Of a stretch of DNA of 64,000 nt, positions 1-10,968 are shown one piece after another; positions within the stretch are counted from its first letter, which is position 1; each line of letters begins with the position of its first letter. This DNA is from an uncultured Clostridium sp. (GTDB lineage Bacteria > Bacillota > Clostridia > TANB77 > CAG-508), in contig CAKNNA010000003.1 in NCBI GenBank assembly GCA_930989765.1, forward strand, positions 17,864-81,863, in the 5' to 3' direction. Position numbers and translations under genes: made by a program. The notes under the pieces were generated by a model. That model did not search any database. It was not told where the DNA came from and saw nothing but the letters and a program-made list of their open reading frames with translations.

Positions 1-1
1 A

Positions 2-811
2 ATTGATCCAAAAAGTGATCAAAATTATGAAAAATATGTTAATCTATTATATGAACTTAGAAAACACAAAGGAATGACTATAGAAAAGGCAAAAGAGTTA
101 GTTTTAGATCCAGTATATTATGGTGTATTAATGGTAAAAGATGAAAATTCTGAGGCAGATGGTTTAGTTTCAGGAGCTATACATTCAACATCAGATACTT
201 TAAGACCAGCATTGCAAATACTAAAAACTGCACCAGATACAAAGTTAGTTTCTGCTTTTTTTGTTATGGTAGTGCCTGATTGTAAATTCGGAGAAAATGG
301 AACATTTATATTTGCAGATAGTGGCTTAAATGAAAATCCAAATCCAGAAGAACTTTCAGAAATAGCATTATATTCAGCAAAAAGTTTTAGAAGTTTAACA
401 GGAAAAGAGCCAAAGGTTGCCATGCTTTCATATTCGACTTATGGAAGTGCACATTCAGAACTTACTGAAAAAATGATAGAGGCTACAAAAATATTAAAAG
501 AAAAAGATAAAAATTTAATAGCAGATGGAGAATTACAGTTAGATGCAGCAATAGTACCAGAAGTTGCAAAATTCAAAGCACCAAATAGTCCTCTGAAAGG
601 AGAAGCAAATGTACTAATATTCCCTAACCTAGATGCCGGAAATATAGGATACAAACTAGTTCAAAGATTAGCAAAAGCAGAAGCATATGGACCACTATGC
701 CAAGGAATAGCAAAAGCTGTAAATGACTTATCTAGAGGATGCTCAAGTGATGATGTAGCAGGAGTTGTTGCAATAACAGCAGTGCAAGCTCAAGCTTTAA
801 AACAGAACTAG
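2..811 (+). CDS. pta: Phosphate acetyltransferase, 5' end outside window
   Basis: Frame is open from base 2 (IDPKSDQNYEKYVNLLYELRKHKGMTIEKAKELVLDPVYYGVLMVK...); PTA C-terminal motifs; followed by ackA. Confidence 0.92.
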   Translation: MDPKSDQNYEKYVNLLYELRKHKGMTIEKAKELVLDPVYYGVLMVKDENSEADGLVSGAIHSTSDTLRPALQILKTAPDTKLVSAFFVMVVPDCKFGENGTFIFADSGLNENPNPEELSEIALYSAKSFRSLTGKEPKVAMLSYSTYGSAHSELTEKMIEATKILKEKDKNLIADGELQLDAAIVPEVAKFKAPNSPLKGEANVLIFPNLDAGNIGYKLVQRLAKAEAYGPLCQGIAKAVNDLSRGCSSDDVAGVVAITAVQAQALKQN

Positions 812-913
812 ACTTTTAATAAAGATAAAATATAAAGCAAAAAAAATACAATAAAAAGGTTTATAGGTAAAACCAAATTCAAAAACCTAAATAAAAATAA
901 GGAAATATTATAT

Positions 914-2113
914 ATGAAAATTTTAGTCATAAATTCAGGAAGTTCATCACTAAAATATCAAGTAATTGATATAGAAAAAGAAGAAATGCTAGCAAAAGGA
1001 AACTTTGAAAGAATAGGACAAGAAAATTCATTTTTAACACACAAAGTAAATGGAGTAAAACACAAATTTGAACATTATGCAAAAGGTCATAAACAAGCGA
1101 TAGAATTTATACTATCAAGACTTGTAAACCCACATTATGGAGTTATACAAGACTTATCAGAACTAGCAGGAATAGGCCATAGAGTAGTTCATGGAGGAGA
1201 AAAATTCTCAGAGCCTGTCATCATTACAGATGAAGTAATAAAAGGAATAGAAGAATGTGAAGAATTAGCACCATTACACAACCCAGCAGCACTTCTAGGA
1301 ATAAAAGCATGCAAAAAAATAGTACCAGACATGAAAATGGTAGCAGTATTTGACACAGCATTTCATCAAACAATAAAAAAAGAAAGATACATATATCCAA
1401 TACCATATGAATATTACAAAAAATACGGAATAAGAAAATATGGCTTTCATGGAACATCACATGAATATGTAGCAAACAGAGCAGCATATCTTATGAATCA
1501 AGATATAAAAAAATTAAAAATAATAAATTGCCACTTAGGTCAAGGCGCAAGCATATGTGCAATAAAAAATGGAGAATCACAAGAAACAAGCATGGGACTA
1601 ACACCACTTGGAGGAATATCAATGGGAACAAGAAGTGGAGACTTAGACCCATCTGTAGTTACATATATAATGAAAAAAGAAAACTTATCTCCAGAAAAAA
1701 TGGAAAATATATTAAACAAAAAATCAGGAGTATATGGAATATCAGGAGTCTCAGTAGACTTTAGAGACATAGAGCAAGACGCTTTAAGTGGAGGACACCA
1801 CGCAAAACTTGCCTTAGACAACTTCCACTATTTAGTCGCAAGCTATATTACAAAATGCATGGTAGCGCTAAATGGAGTCGATGTATTAACATTCACAGCA
1901 GGGGTAGGAGAAAAAGGTCAAGACTCAAGAGAAACAATATGTAATTACTTAGAAGTATTTGGAGTAAAAATAGATAAAGAATATAACCAAAAAATAAAAG
2001 GACAAGAAGCTGAAATAACAGCTAAAGATTCAAAAGTAAGAGTATTTGTAATACCAACAAACGAAGAATTAATGATAGCAAAACAAACAGCAAAATTAAT
2101 TAGTGAACTTTAG
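914..2113 (+). CDS. ackA: Acetate kinase (copy 1)
   Basis: MKILVINSGSSSLKYQ..., GHRVVHGGEKF, FHGTSHEYV, GTRSGDLDPS motifs. Confidence 0.95.
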   Translation: MKILVINSGSSSLKYQVIDIEKEEMLAKGNFERIGQENSFLTHKVNGVKHKFEHYAKGHKQAIEFILSRLVNPHYGVIQDLSELAGIGHRVVHGGEKFSEPVIITDEVIKGIEECEELAPLHNPAALLGIKACKKIVPDMKMVAVFDTAFHQTIKKERYIYPIPYEYYKKYGIRKYGFHGTSHEYVANRAAYLMNQDIKKLKIINCHLGQGASICAIKNGESQETSMGLTPLGGISMGTRSGDLDPSVVTYIMKKENLSPEKMENILNKKSGVYGISGVSVDFRDIEQDALSGGHHAKLALDNFHYLVASYITKCMVALNGVDVLTFTAGVGEKGQDSRETICNYLEVFGVKIDKEYNQKIKGQEAEITAKDSKVRVFVIPTNEELMIAKQTAKLISEL

Positions 2114-2176
2114 GGACGTTCCTTAAAGTTCAAAATTAAAATATTTTATGAACTTTAAGGAACGTCCCTAAAGTTC
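2105..2176. repeat. REP-like inverted pair: GAACTTTAGGGACGTTCCTTAAAGTTC (2105-2131) and its exact reverse complement (2150-2176)
   Basis: 27-nt unit seen directly; recurs at 5268, 5379, 22342, 22441, 34691, 51461. Confidence 0.95.
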
Positions 2177-2190
2177 AAAAGGAGGAAAAA

Positions 2191-3381
2191 ATGAAAATAT
2201 TAGTTTTAAATTGTGGTAGTTCATCACTTAAATATCAATTAATAAATATGGAAACAGAAGAGGTTATGGCATCTGGAAAATATGAAAGAATAGGAGAGAA
2301 AGAAGCTTTTATAACACATAAAGTAAACGGAAAGAAAATTGAAATACAAAATCCAGCATATAATCATACAGAGGCTATAGAGTTTACTTTAGAGCAATTA
2401 ACAAATCCAGAATATAAAGTAATAGACAGTTTAGATGAAATATCTGCAGTAGGCCATAGATTAGTTCATGGGGGAGAAAAAATTTCAGAATCTGTAATAA
2501 TAGATGATAATATTATAGATGTATTAAAAGAATATTCAGAATTAGCTCCATTACATAATCCAGCATGTATTCTTGGAATAGAAGCTTGCAAAGCAGTTAT
2601 GAAAGATAAGCCAATGGTAGGAGTATTTGATACAGCATTTCATGCGAGCATTCCAAAAGATAAATATATATATCCAATTCCATATGAATATTATAAAAAA
2701 TATGGAATAAGAAAATATGGATTTCATGGTACATCACATATGTATGTATCACAAAGACTTGCAGAGATAGAAAATAAAGAAAGTTTAGAAGGAACAAAAA
2801 TTGTTACTTGCCATTTAGGTCAAGGGTCAAGTATTTGTGCTATAGAAAATGGAAAATCTGTAGATACAAGTATGGGGCTTACACCACTTGGAGGAATTCC
2901 AATGGTAACAAGAAGTGGAGATTTAGACCCATCAGTTATTACATATATAATGAAAAAAGAAAATTTATCACCAGAAGAAATGGAAAATATATTAAATAAA
3001 AAATCAGGACTTACAGGAATATCAGGATTAGCACCAGATTTTAGAGTAATTGAAGATGAGTCAAAAACAGACAATGAACTTGCAAAAATTGCAATAGAAG
3101 AATTTAATTATTCTATCGCAAGCTATGTTGCAAGGTATGCTGCTTGTATGAATGGTATAGATTACCTAATATTTACAGGAGGAGTTGGCGAAAATCAAAT
3201 AAATATAAGAAAAGGTATCTGCAAAAAGCTAGAATTTATGGGCGTAAAAATAGATGAAGAAGCAAATAATGTTCGAAGCGAAGAAAAACTTATATCTGCA
3301 AAAGATTCAAAAATTAAAGTTTATGTAATACCAACAAATGAAGAGCTAATGATAGCAAAAGAAACACAAAAATTGATATAA
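2191..3381 (+). CDS. ackA: Acetate kinase (copy 2)
   Basis: Full-length paralogue of the preceding gene; RBS aaaggagg. Confidence 0.95.
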   Translation: MKILVLNCGSSSLKYQLINMETEEVMASGKYERIGEKEAFITHKVNGKKIEIQNPAYNHTEAIEFTLEQLTNPEYKVIDSLDEISAVGHRLVHGGEKISESVIIDDNIIDVLKEYSELAPLHNPACILGIEACKAVMKDKPMVGVFDTAFHASIPKDKYIYPIPYEYYKKYGIRKYGFHGTSHMYVSQRLAEIENKESLEGTKIVTCHLGQGSSICAIENGKSVDTSMGLTPLGGIPMVTRSGDLDPSVITYIMKKENLSPEEMENILNKKSGLTGISGLAPDFRVIEDESKTDNELAKIAIEEFNYSIASYVARYAACMNGIDYLIFTGGVGENQINIRKGICKKLEFMGVKIDEEANNVRSEEKLISAKDSKIKVYVIPTNEELMIAKETQKLI

Positions 3382-3446
3382 ATATTTACATAATTTTAAA
3401 TACATGATATAATATAAACTACCATCTTTTAAGGAGGTATTATATA

Positions 3447-3584
3447 ATGAAGCGGCAAATAAACTTAATCTTTAAGGAAATTGCTATTATTGCCACTATA
3501 CTTTTAGCAATAGTAGAAGTTTACAATCAAGTGAACAATATTATACAAAATAGTAAAATATTGTTATTAACAGACAAAGACTAA
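3447..3584 (+). CDS. Small putative membrane protein, 45 aa (MKRQINLIFKEIAIIATILLAIVEVYNQVNNIIQNSKILLLTDKD)
   Basis: Strong RBS (aaggagg) upstream of ATG, hydrophobic segment, hairpin after stop; codon 3 is CGG. Confidence 0.55.
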   Translation: MKRQINLIFKEIAIIATILLAIVEVYNQVNNIIQNSKILLLTDKD

Positions 3585-3600
3585 ATTATTGCTAAGAACG

Positions 3601-3620
3601 GGGCCAATTGGCCCTTTATT
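3601..3620 (+). terminator. Possible terminator hairpin GGGCCAATTGGCCC followed by a T-rich tract
   Basis: Self-complementary GC stem downstream of the small ORF. Confidence 0.4.
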
Positions 3621-3687
3621 TAAATAATATAAATTAAATCGTTTATAAATAATTATAAAAATAAATGAAGAAAAGGGAGGAACAAAA

Positions 3688-5193
3688 ATGGCAAAAATTT
3701 TAGAAGACATATCAAGAACATTTAATGAATTCTTATTACTACCAAATTTAACAGACGAAAGATGCATACCAAATAATGTATCATTAAAAACCCCACTTGT
3801 AAAATTCAAAAAAGGAGAAGAGCCAAAGTATTCTGCAAATATACCAATGGTATCTGCAATAATGCAATCAGTATCAGGAGAAGAAATGGGAATAGCCCTA
3901 GCGCGCGAAGGGGGAGTAGCATTTATATATGGCTCACAATCAATAGAATCACAAGCTAAGATGGTAAGACATGTAAAAAAACACAAAGCAGGATTTATAA
4001 TAAGTGATTCAAATGTAAAATCAGGAACACCTTTAAAAGATGTATTAGCACTAATTGAAGAAACAGGTCATTCAACAGTAATGATAACAGAAGATGGAAC
4101 AGCTTCTGGAAAATTCTTAGGACTAGTAACAGATAAAGACTATAGACTATCAAGAGATGATATGGAAGCTCCAATTGATAATTTCATGACATCAAAAGAA
4201 AAAGCAGTATGGGCATATGAAGGAATCAACCTATCAGAAGCAAACGATATAATTTGGGAAAACAAAATAGCATGTCTACCAATACTAACAAAAGAAGGAA
4301 ACTTAAAATATTTAGTATTCAGAAAAGACTATGAAGAAAGAAAAAACAACCCAAACTCATTATTAGACGAAAATAAAAGATATATAGTAGGAGCAGGAAT
4401 AAATACAAGAGATTATGAAGAAAGAATACCAGCTTTAGTAGAAGCAGGAGTTGACTTAATATGTATGGACTCATCTGATGGATACTCAATCTGGCAAAAA
4501 AATACAATAGACTATGTAAGAGCAAAATATGGAGATACAGTAAAAATAGGAGCAGGAAATGTAGTAGACAAAGAAGGATTTATGTATCTTGCAAAAGCAG
4601 GAGCAGACTTCATAAAAGTTGGAGTAGGAGGAGGCTCAATCTGTATAACAAGAGAAACAAAAGGAATTGGGCGTGGACAAGCATCAAGCTTAATTGATGT
4701 AGTAGCAGCACGTGATGAATACTACAAAGAAACAGGAATATATATTCCAATATGTTCAGACGGAGGAATAGTACACGACCACCACATAACAATAGCACTA
4801 GCATTAGGAGCAGATTTTGTAATGATGGGAAGATATTTTGCAAGATTTGACGAAAGTCCAACAAGAGTAGTAAAAAAAGGAAATGGCTATGTAAAAGAAT
4901 ACTGGGGAGAAGGATCAAACAGAGCAAGAAACTGGCAAAGATATGACATGGGAGGAGACAAAAAACTATCATTTGAAGAAGGAGTAGACTCATATATCCC
5001 ATATGCAGGAAAACTAAAAGACAATTTAGCAATAACTTGTGCAAAAATAAAATCAACAATGTGCAACTGTGGAAGTATAACAATAAAAGAATTACACGAA
5101 AAAGCAAGACTAACACTAGTATCAGAAGTAAGCATACAAGAAGGAAGTGCCCATGATGTAATACTAAAAGAAATAGACAATCAATATAAATAA
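3688..5193 (+). CDS. guaB: IMP dehydrogenase
   Basis: CBS-domain region, [42 protein letters not shown] loop. Confidence 0.92.
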   Translation: MAKILEDISRTFNEFLLLPNLTDERCIPNNVSLKTPLVKFKKGEEPKYSANIPMVSAIMQSVSGEEMGIALAREGGVAFIYGSQSIESQAKMVRHVKKHKAGFIISDSNVKSGTPLKDVLALIEETGHSTVMITEDGTASGKFLGLVTDKDYRLSRDDMEAPIDNFMTSKEKAVWAYEGINLSEANDIIWENKIACLPILTKEGNLKYLVFRKDYEERKNNPNSLLDENKRYIVGAGINTRDYEERIPALVEAGVDLICMDSSDGYSIWQKNTIDYVRAKYGDTVKIGAGNVVDKEGFMYLAKAGADFIKVGVGGGSICITRETKGIGRGQASSLIDVVAARDEYYKETGIYIPICSDGGIVHDHHITIALALGADFVMMGRYFARFDESPTRVVKKGNGYVKEYWGEGSNRARNWQRYDMGGDKKLSFEEGVDSYIPYAGKLKDNLAITCAKIKSTMCNCGSITIKELHEKARLTLVSEVSIQEGSAHDVILKEIDNQYK

Positions 5194-5205
5194 TGTTACA
5201 ATAAA

Positions 5206-5245
5206 TTGCCAAAAGGTTGCCAAAAGGGACGGAGCTTTTTGGCAA
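5206..5245. repeat. REP-like hairpin TTGCCAAAAGGGACGGAGCTTTTTGGCAA (5217-5245) preceded by an 11-bp duplicate of its left arm (5206-5216)
   Basis: Direct reading. Confidence 0.9.
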
Positions 5246-5267
5246 ATTTAATTTAAACTACAAAAAT

Positions 5268-5405
5268 GAACTTTAGGGACATTCCTTAAAGTTCAAAAAA
5301 TTAAAATAAATTTTAAAGAAAATCCACAAAGTTTTCTCGAAGTTCAATAAAATTAAAAAGTCAAATGAAATGTAATATGAACTTTAAGGAACGTCCCTAA
5401 AGTTC
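5268..5405. repeat. Inverted pair of the GAACTTTA-type REP-like unit (5268-5294, 5379-5405) with about 84 bp between
   Basis: Direct reading; first copy has GGGACATTCC instead of GGGACGTTCC. Confidence 0.92.
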
Positions 5406-5434
5406 AAAATATCGAAATTCAGAAAGGAATTAAA

Positions 5435-6418
5435 ATGGAAGAAAAAATTGATATTATTCTTGCAACATATAAAACAAATTTAGAATACCTAAAACAGCAA
5501 TTAGACAGTATTCTAAACCAATCTTATAAAAATTTTAAATTAATAATAAGTGATGATAATTCAGAAAATGAAGAACTAATAGATATGCTTAAAAGTTATG
5601 AAAAAAGTGATAATAGAATTGAATTATATCTAAATACAGAAAACAAAGGATATATAAAGAATTTTGAGTTTCTACTAACAAAAACAACTGCAAATTATAT
5701 TATGTTTTCAGATCATGATGATTTTTGGTACCCTGATAAACTTGAAGAAAGTTTAAAAAAGATTAAAGAAAATAATGTAGATTTAGTATATGTAAATGCA
5801 AAACAAATTGATGGAAATGGAAAAGTGTTAGAAAATGATTATTTTAAATACAAAAATGTTCCTTTAATAAATAAACATAGTAAGCTTGCAATTTCTAGGT
5901 GTATTGGGATAGGATGTTCTTATATTTTTACAAAAGATGTAAAGAAAAAAATGCTACCATATAGTCAAACTGTAATTGCACATGATTGGCTTGCAAGTTT
6001 TATTGCAGATGAAGGAAAAGGCCTTTTATATATAGATAAGCCTTTATTTGATTATAGGCTTCATGAAACAAATGTGTTCGGAGGAAGAAATTTAAACCAA
6101 AATTTAAAAAGATGGAAAGAAAAAGAAGGAAAATCATATAAAAGCTTTTTGAAATATAGAAAAGAAAAGGTAATAGATAAAGCATATTTAGATGGGGCAA
6201 AAATGTGTTTAGATTACACTGATAGTGACATTAATAGAAAATTTTTAAATGAACTAATTTCATATTATGAAAATTTAGAAAAATCAAAATATATTAATTT
6301 TCATATATTTAAATATTTTAAATTTTTAAGTGGAAAAAATTTAGCAAAAAAAATGTTAAAAGAAATAATGATATTTCATTTACCTATATTAAGTTATATT
6401 GTATTTTGTATTGGGTAA
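5435..6418 (+). CDS. GT2 family glycosyltransferase
   Basis: DIILATYKTNLEYLKQQLDSILNQSYKNFKLIISDDNS, SDHDDFWYPDK. Confidence 0.85.
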   Translation: MEEKIDIILATYKTNLEYLKQQLDSILNQSYKNFKLIISDDNSENEELIDMLKSYEKSDNRIELYLNTENKGYIKNFEFLLTKTTANYIMFSDHDDFWYPDKLEESLKKIKENNVDLVYVNAKQIDGNGKVLENDYFKYKNVPLINKHSKLAISRCIGIGCSYIFTKDVKKKMLPYSQTVIAHDWLASFIADEGKGLLYIDKPLFDYRLHETNVFGGRNLNQNLKRWKEKEGKSYKSFLKYRKEKVIDKAYLDGAKMCLDYTDSDINRKFLNELISYYENLEKSKYINFHIFKYFKFLSGKNLAKKMLKEIMIFHLPILSYIVFCIG

Positions 6419-6518
6419 ACGAATTTTAAATATAAAAATAAATTTACTATATTAAAACCACCAATAAAAAGTTACTATTTTCAGTTCTTATTACAGTTCT
6501 TAATTTAATATGTAGAAA

Positions 6519-6574
6519 AGCCTAAGCGAAGGTAATATATATTTTTTGAAATTATATATTACCTTCGCTTAGGC
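6519..6574. terminator. Long perfect inverted repeat GCCTAAGCGAAGGTAATATATAATT...AATTATATATTACCTTCGCTTAGGC
   Basis: Perfect arms of about 25 bp in the intergenic region. Confidence 0.6.
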
Positions 6575-6709
6575 AGTTTATTTTAGACCATATATTTTAT
6601 ACAAGAATAAGAACAAATAAATTCTTATTAAATATCCATAAATATTGACAAAAAAGCCAAATAAATATAGAATATAACAAAACCAAAAATGAAAAACAGG
6701 AGAGAAAAA

Positions 6710-7501
6710 ATGGAATTTATAAAAACAATATGGAAGAACAAAAAATTAATAATTCAACTTGGAAAAAACGACTTTAGAAACAAATTTGCAAGTACAAGCC
6801 TAGGAAGTTTATGGGGCTTTTTATCACAATTTATATTTATGCTTACATATGTAATAGTATTCCAGTACATCCTAAAAACAGGAAGTGCAGGAAATGACCC
6901 ATATGTAGTATGGTTTTTACCAGGAATATCAATGTGGTTATTTTTACATGACACAATCATGAGTGCAAGTTCATCAATAAAAAATTATAGTTACCTAGTA
7001 AAAAAAGTAGTATTTCCAGTAGATATAATACCAGTATTTACAATAATATCAAACAGCTTCATATCACTATTTTTATTCTTAATATCAATAGTAGTATGTA
7101 TTTGCTTTAGCTATATACCAAACCTACTAATGCTAATATATATGATATTTGCAGCAAGCTGTTTAATACTGGCTGTAACAAGATTTACATCAGCACTAAC
7201 AACACTAGTACCAGACTTTGAACAAGCACTAGGAATAATAATGCAATTATGCTTTTGGTTTACACCAATAGTATGGAACTTAAGTATGGTAGCAGGCGAG
7301 CCAATTTTACAAAAAATATTGCAATGTTTTCCATTCACATACCTAGTTACAGGATTTAGGCAAGTATTTATAGATGGAAACATAGTAACACAAGGCCATG
7401 GGTTTTATACAATAGTATTTTGGGTTATCACAATAGCAATATTTTTATGGGGAAACTATATATTTAAAAGAAGCAAAAAAGATTTTGCAGATGTATTATA
7501 A
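6710..7501 (+). CDS. ABC-2 polysaccharide exporter permease (Wzm/TagG-like)
   Basis: Membrane protein with LGSLWGFLSQFIFMLTYVIVF; paired with a Wzt-like ATPase. Confidence 0.85.
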   Translation: MEFIKTIWKNKKLIIQLGKNDFRNKFASTSLGSLWGFLSQFIFMLTYVIVFQYILKTGSAGNDPYVVWFLPGISMWLFLHDTIMSASSSIKNYSYLVKKVVFPVDIIPVFTIISNSFISLFLFLISIVVCICFSYIPNLLMLIYMIFAASCLILAVTRFTSALTTLVPDFEQALGIIMQLCFWFTPIVWNLSMVAGEPILQKILQCFPFTYLVTGFRQVFIDGNIVTQGHGFYTIVFWVITIAIFLWGNYIFKRSKKDFADVL

Positions 7502-7521
7502 TAAAGAAAGCAGGAAAAAAT

Positions 7522-8514
7522 ATGAGCGAAAGAGTAGATGTATTACTTGCAACATATAATGGAGAAAAATATTTAAAAGAACAACTAGAAAGTATTTTAA
7601 ATCAAACATACAAAAATATAAGATTAATAATATCAGATGACTGTTCTTCTGACTCAACAAGAGAAATACTAAAACAATATGAAAAAAAAGATGAAAGAAT
7701 AAAAGTATATTATCAAGAAAAAAATTTAGGATATGTAAAAAATTTTGAATTTTTACTAAAACAAGTAGAAAATGACCTTTATATGTTATCAGACCAAGAT
7801 GATGTCTGGTTACCAGAAAAAATAGAAAAATCAGTAGAAACATTAAAAAAAGAAAATGCAGACTTAGTTTTTGGAGATTTAGAAGTGGTAGATCAAAACT
7901 TAAATACAATATTTCCATCATTTGGTGACTTTATGCAACTAAATAAAAAAATAGAAAAATATATAAATACATACAAAATTAATTACTTATATAATTGTGT
8001 AACAGGTTGTACAATAATATCTAAAAAGAAATTTATTGAAAAAATGTTACCATTTCCAACAAACTCAAAATATTTAATACATGACCATTGGATAGCACTT
8101 ATAGTATCACTAAATGGAAAACTAGCATATATGAAAACTCCATATATAAAATACAGACAACACGGAAATAATCAAGTAGGAACTAATAAAATATCTCACA
8201 AATTTAATAAATTAGAACAAGTAAGAAATTTATTTATAGATGTAAAATTAGGCGTATTTTCTACATATGTACAAAGAAAAGAAGTTTTTCCAAAAGTACT
8301 ACAAGAATTAAATCAAAAATCTTTAGAATACTATAAAATGTTACAAACAAAAAAATATATGAACTTTAAAAATTGGAATATATTTCACGAATTATATAAA
8401 ACAGAAAGCTTTAAATATTATATTGAAAACTTTTTAATATTAAATATGCCACTTATCACCCAAATACCATTTAAAATTAGAATTATCATTTTAAAAGCCT
8501 TAAAAAAAAGATAA
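7522..8514 (+). CDS. GT2 family glycosyltransferase
   Basis: VDVLLATYNGEKYLKEQLESILNQTYKNIRLIISDD, SDQDDVWLPEK. Confidence 0.87.
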   Translation: MSERVDVLLATYNGEKYLKEQLESILNQTYKNIRLIISDDCSSDSTREILKQYEKKDERIKVYYQEKNLGYVKNFEFLLKQVENDLYMLSDQDDVWLPEKIEKSVETLKKENADLVFGDLEVVDQNLNTIFPSFGDFMQLNKKIEKYINTYKINYLYNCVTGCTIISKKKFIEKMLPFPTNSKYLIHDHWIALIVSLNGKLAYMKTPYIKYRQHGNNQVGTNKISHKFNKLEQVRNLFIDVKLGVFSTYVQRKEVFPKVLQELNQKSLEYYKMLQTKKYMNFKNWNIFHELYKTESFKYYIENFLILNMPLITQIPFKIRIIILKALKKR

Positions 8515-8541
8515 TTTTAGCGAAAGGAGAAAACTTGCAAA

Positions 8542-9960
8542 ATGAGTAAAAAAGAAAATAAAGAGCTAGAAAATGAAAGACTAAAAAATAATGAAATAGA
8601 AAATAAAAAATTAGAAAATGAAAATTCAGAAAATAATGAAAACACAATAGAAATAAAAAATCTAGTAAAAGAATACAAAATGTTCAAATCAAAAAAAGAT
8701 AGACTCTTAGAAACAGTCTTTCCAGCATATCAAAAACATGATGTATTTCGTGCCATGGATGGCTTAAATCTAGAAGTAAAAAAAGGAGAAGTACTAGGAG
8801 TACTTGGAAAAAATGGAGCAGGAAAATCAACACTATTAAAAATGATAACAGGAGTTGTAACACCAACATCTGGAGAAATTAAAGTTAAAGGGAAAATAAG
8901 TTCACTATTAGAACTTGGAGCAGCATTTAACTCTGAACTAACAGGAATAGAAAACATATATCAACATGGTCAAATAATGGGACTTACTAATGAAGAAATA
9001 GAAGAAAGAAAACAAGACATAATAGATTTTGCAGATATAGGAGAACACTTATATCAACCAGTAAAAACATATTCATCAGGAATGTTTGCTCGTTTAGCAT
9101 TTGCATGTGCAATAAATGTTGACCCAGATATTTTAATAGTAGATGAAGTTTTATCAGTAGGAGATATGGCATTTCAATTAAAATGTTTCAAAAAATTTGA
9201 ACAATTCAAGAAAAAAGGAAAAACAATATTATTTGTAACACACAGTATAAATGATGTATTAAGAAATTGCACAAGAACAATAATTATAGAAAGTGGCAAA
9301 AAGATATTTGATGGCTCAGTAAAAGACGGAGTAGAAAAATACAAAAAAATGATAGTAGGAATAAATCCAGAAGAAACTAAAGAAACAAAAGAAATGCAAG
9401 AAGAAAGTAAAATAAAAGATAAAAAACAATTTAAAAACAGTCTATATAACCCAGAAGAACTATGGAAAACAAGGTTTAACGAAAACCCAAACCTAATAAA
9501 CTATGGAAATGGTGCAGCAGAAGTAATAGATTATGGAATGTTCGACTTAGAAGATAATTTCTGTATGATGATAGAAAATGATAAAGAAATAGTACTAAAA
9601 TCAAAAGTACTATTCCATAAAAATGTAAAAGACCCAATATTTACAATGACACTAAAAGACTTTAAAGGTCTAGAAATATGTGGAACAAACACAGTAATAG
9701 AAAAAATAATAACAGGAGAATTCAAAAAAGGAGACATAGCAATAACCGAATTTAGAGTAATGTTTCCAGTAGCACCAGGAAAATATACATTATCATTTAG
9801 TTGTACACACTTTAATAATAGAGGAGAATTAGAAGTATTAAATAGGAAATATGATGCTTTACTTGTAGAAGTTATGTCTGTAAAAGAGATGGTAGGATTA
9901 TTAAAAATAAATCCAGAAGTAACAGTAACAAAAATACCTGGGGCAGAGGATATTATTTAA
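8542..9960 (+). CDS. ABC polysaccharide exporter ATPase with C-terminal Wzt-like domain
   Basis: Walker A GKNGAGKST, signature YSSGMFARLAFA, DILIVDEVLSVGD; C-terminal beta-rich domain. Confidence 0.88.
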   Translation: MSKKENKELENERLKNNEIENKKLENENSENNENTIEIKNLVKEYKMFKSKKDRLLETVFPAYQKHDVFRAMDGLNLEVKKGEVLGVLGKNGAGKSTLLKMITGVVTPTSGEIKVKGKISSLLELGAAFNSELTGIENIYQHGQIMGLTNEEIEERKQDIIDFADIGEHLYQPVKTYSSGMFARLAFACAINVDPDILIVDEVLSVGDMAFQLKCFKKFEQFKKKGKTILFVTHSINDVLRNCTRTIIIESGKKIFDGSVKDGVEKYKKMIVGINPEETKETKEMQEESKIKDKKQFKNSLYNPEELWKTRFNENPNLINYGNGAAEVIDYGMFDLEDNFCMMIENDKEIVLKSKVLFHKNVKDPIFTMTLKDFKGLEICGTNTVIEKIITGEFKKGDIAITEFRVMFPVAPGKYTLSFSCTHFNNRGELEVLNRKYDALLVEVMSVKEMVGLLKINPEVTVTKIPGAEDII

Positions 9961-9986
9961 AATGAAAGGTTTATTATATTAAAAAA

Positions 9987-10946
9987 ATGGAAAAAACTAA
10001 AAATAATAATCAAAAAACACAAAAAAACAAACAAGAAAATAGAATTTATATAAAAAAAGTTATAATTATTTTGATACTTGTGTTAATGATAATACTACTA
10101 GGTATTGGGATAGATTGCTTTTTAAAGCAACAAAACAAGATAGAACTAATTCAAACTTCACCTCAAAGTCAAAGCCAAATGATGGGTTACATAATAAAAA
10201 CAAAACAAGGAAAAGTAATTGCAATAGATGGTGGAACTAAGGAAGATACAGAAAATTTTATAAAAAACATAAATGACTTAGGAGGAAAGATTGATATTTG
10301 GTTTATAACACACCCACATAAAGACCATGCAGGAGTACTAAACAGTGTAATTGAACAAAATATAGACTTGAAATTAGGAAAAATATATTACACTGCAAAT
10401 GACTTAAGCTGGTACCTTGAATATGACCCCGAAAGAGCATTTGAGGCGGAAGATTTTTATAAAACAATAACCAATAGCAAAATAAAAGACAAAGTAGAAG
10501 AAGTTACATTAAACCAAATAATAAATATAGATAACCTAGAATTCGAAATTTTAGGAGTAAAAAACCCTGAAATCACAGTAAATCCATTTAATAATTCAAG
10601 TATGATAATAAAATTAAAAGTAAATGAAAAAGAGGTATTATTCCTAGCAGACACAGGAGCCGAATCAGGCATGAAACTATTACAAAATCAAGAAGATAAA
10701 TTAAAATCAGATATTGTTCAAATGGCACACCACGGACAAGCAGGAGTAACAAAAGAAGTATATGAAAAAATAAATCCAAAAATATGCTTATGGCCTACAC
10801 CAGACTGGCTATGGGATAATAATCCAGGAACAGGATACAATACAGGACCATACAAAACAATAGAAACAAGGCAGTGGATAGAAAGCTTAGGGGTAAAACA
10901 AAATATTGTTGCAAAAGATGGAGACATAAAATTAGAAATTTGGTAA
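9987..10946 (+). CDS. MBL-fold (ComEC C-terminal-like) hydrolase, membrane-anchored
   Basis: N-terminal TM, THPHKDHAG motif, MAHHGQAG. Confidence 0.82.
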   Translation: MEKTKNNNQKTQKNKQENRIYIKKVIIILILVLMIILLGIGIDCFLKQQNKIELIQTSPQSQSQMMGYIIKTKQGKVIAIDGGTKEDTENFIKNINDLGGKIDIWFITHPHKDHAGVLNSVIEQNIDLKLGKIYYTANDLSWYLEYDPERAFEAEDFYKTITNSKIKDKVEEVTLNQIINIDNLEFEILGVKNPEITVNPFNNSSMIIKLKVNEKEVLFLADTGAESGMKLLQNQEDKLKSDIVQMAHHGQAGVTKEVYEKINPKICLWPTPDWLWDNNPGTGYNTGPYKTIETRQWIESLGVKQNIVAKDGDIKLEIW

Positions 10947-10968
10947 AAATATAGAAATGGGGATTTTT

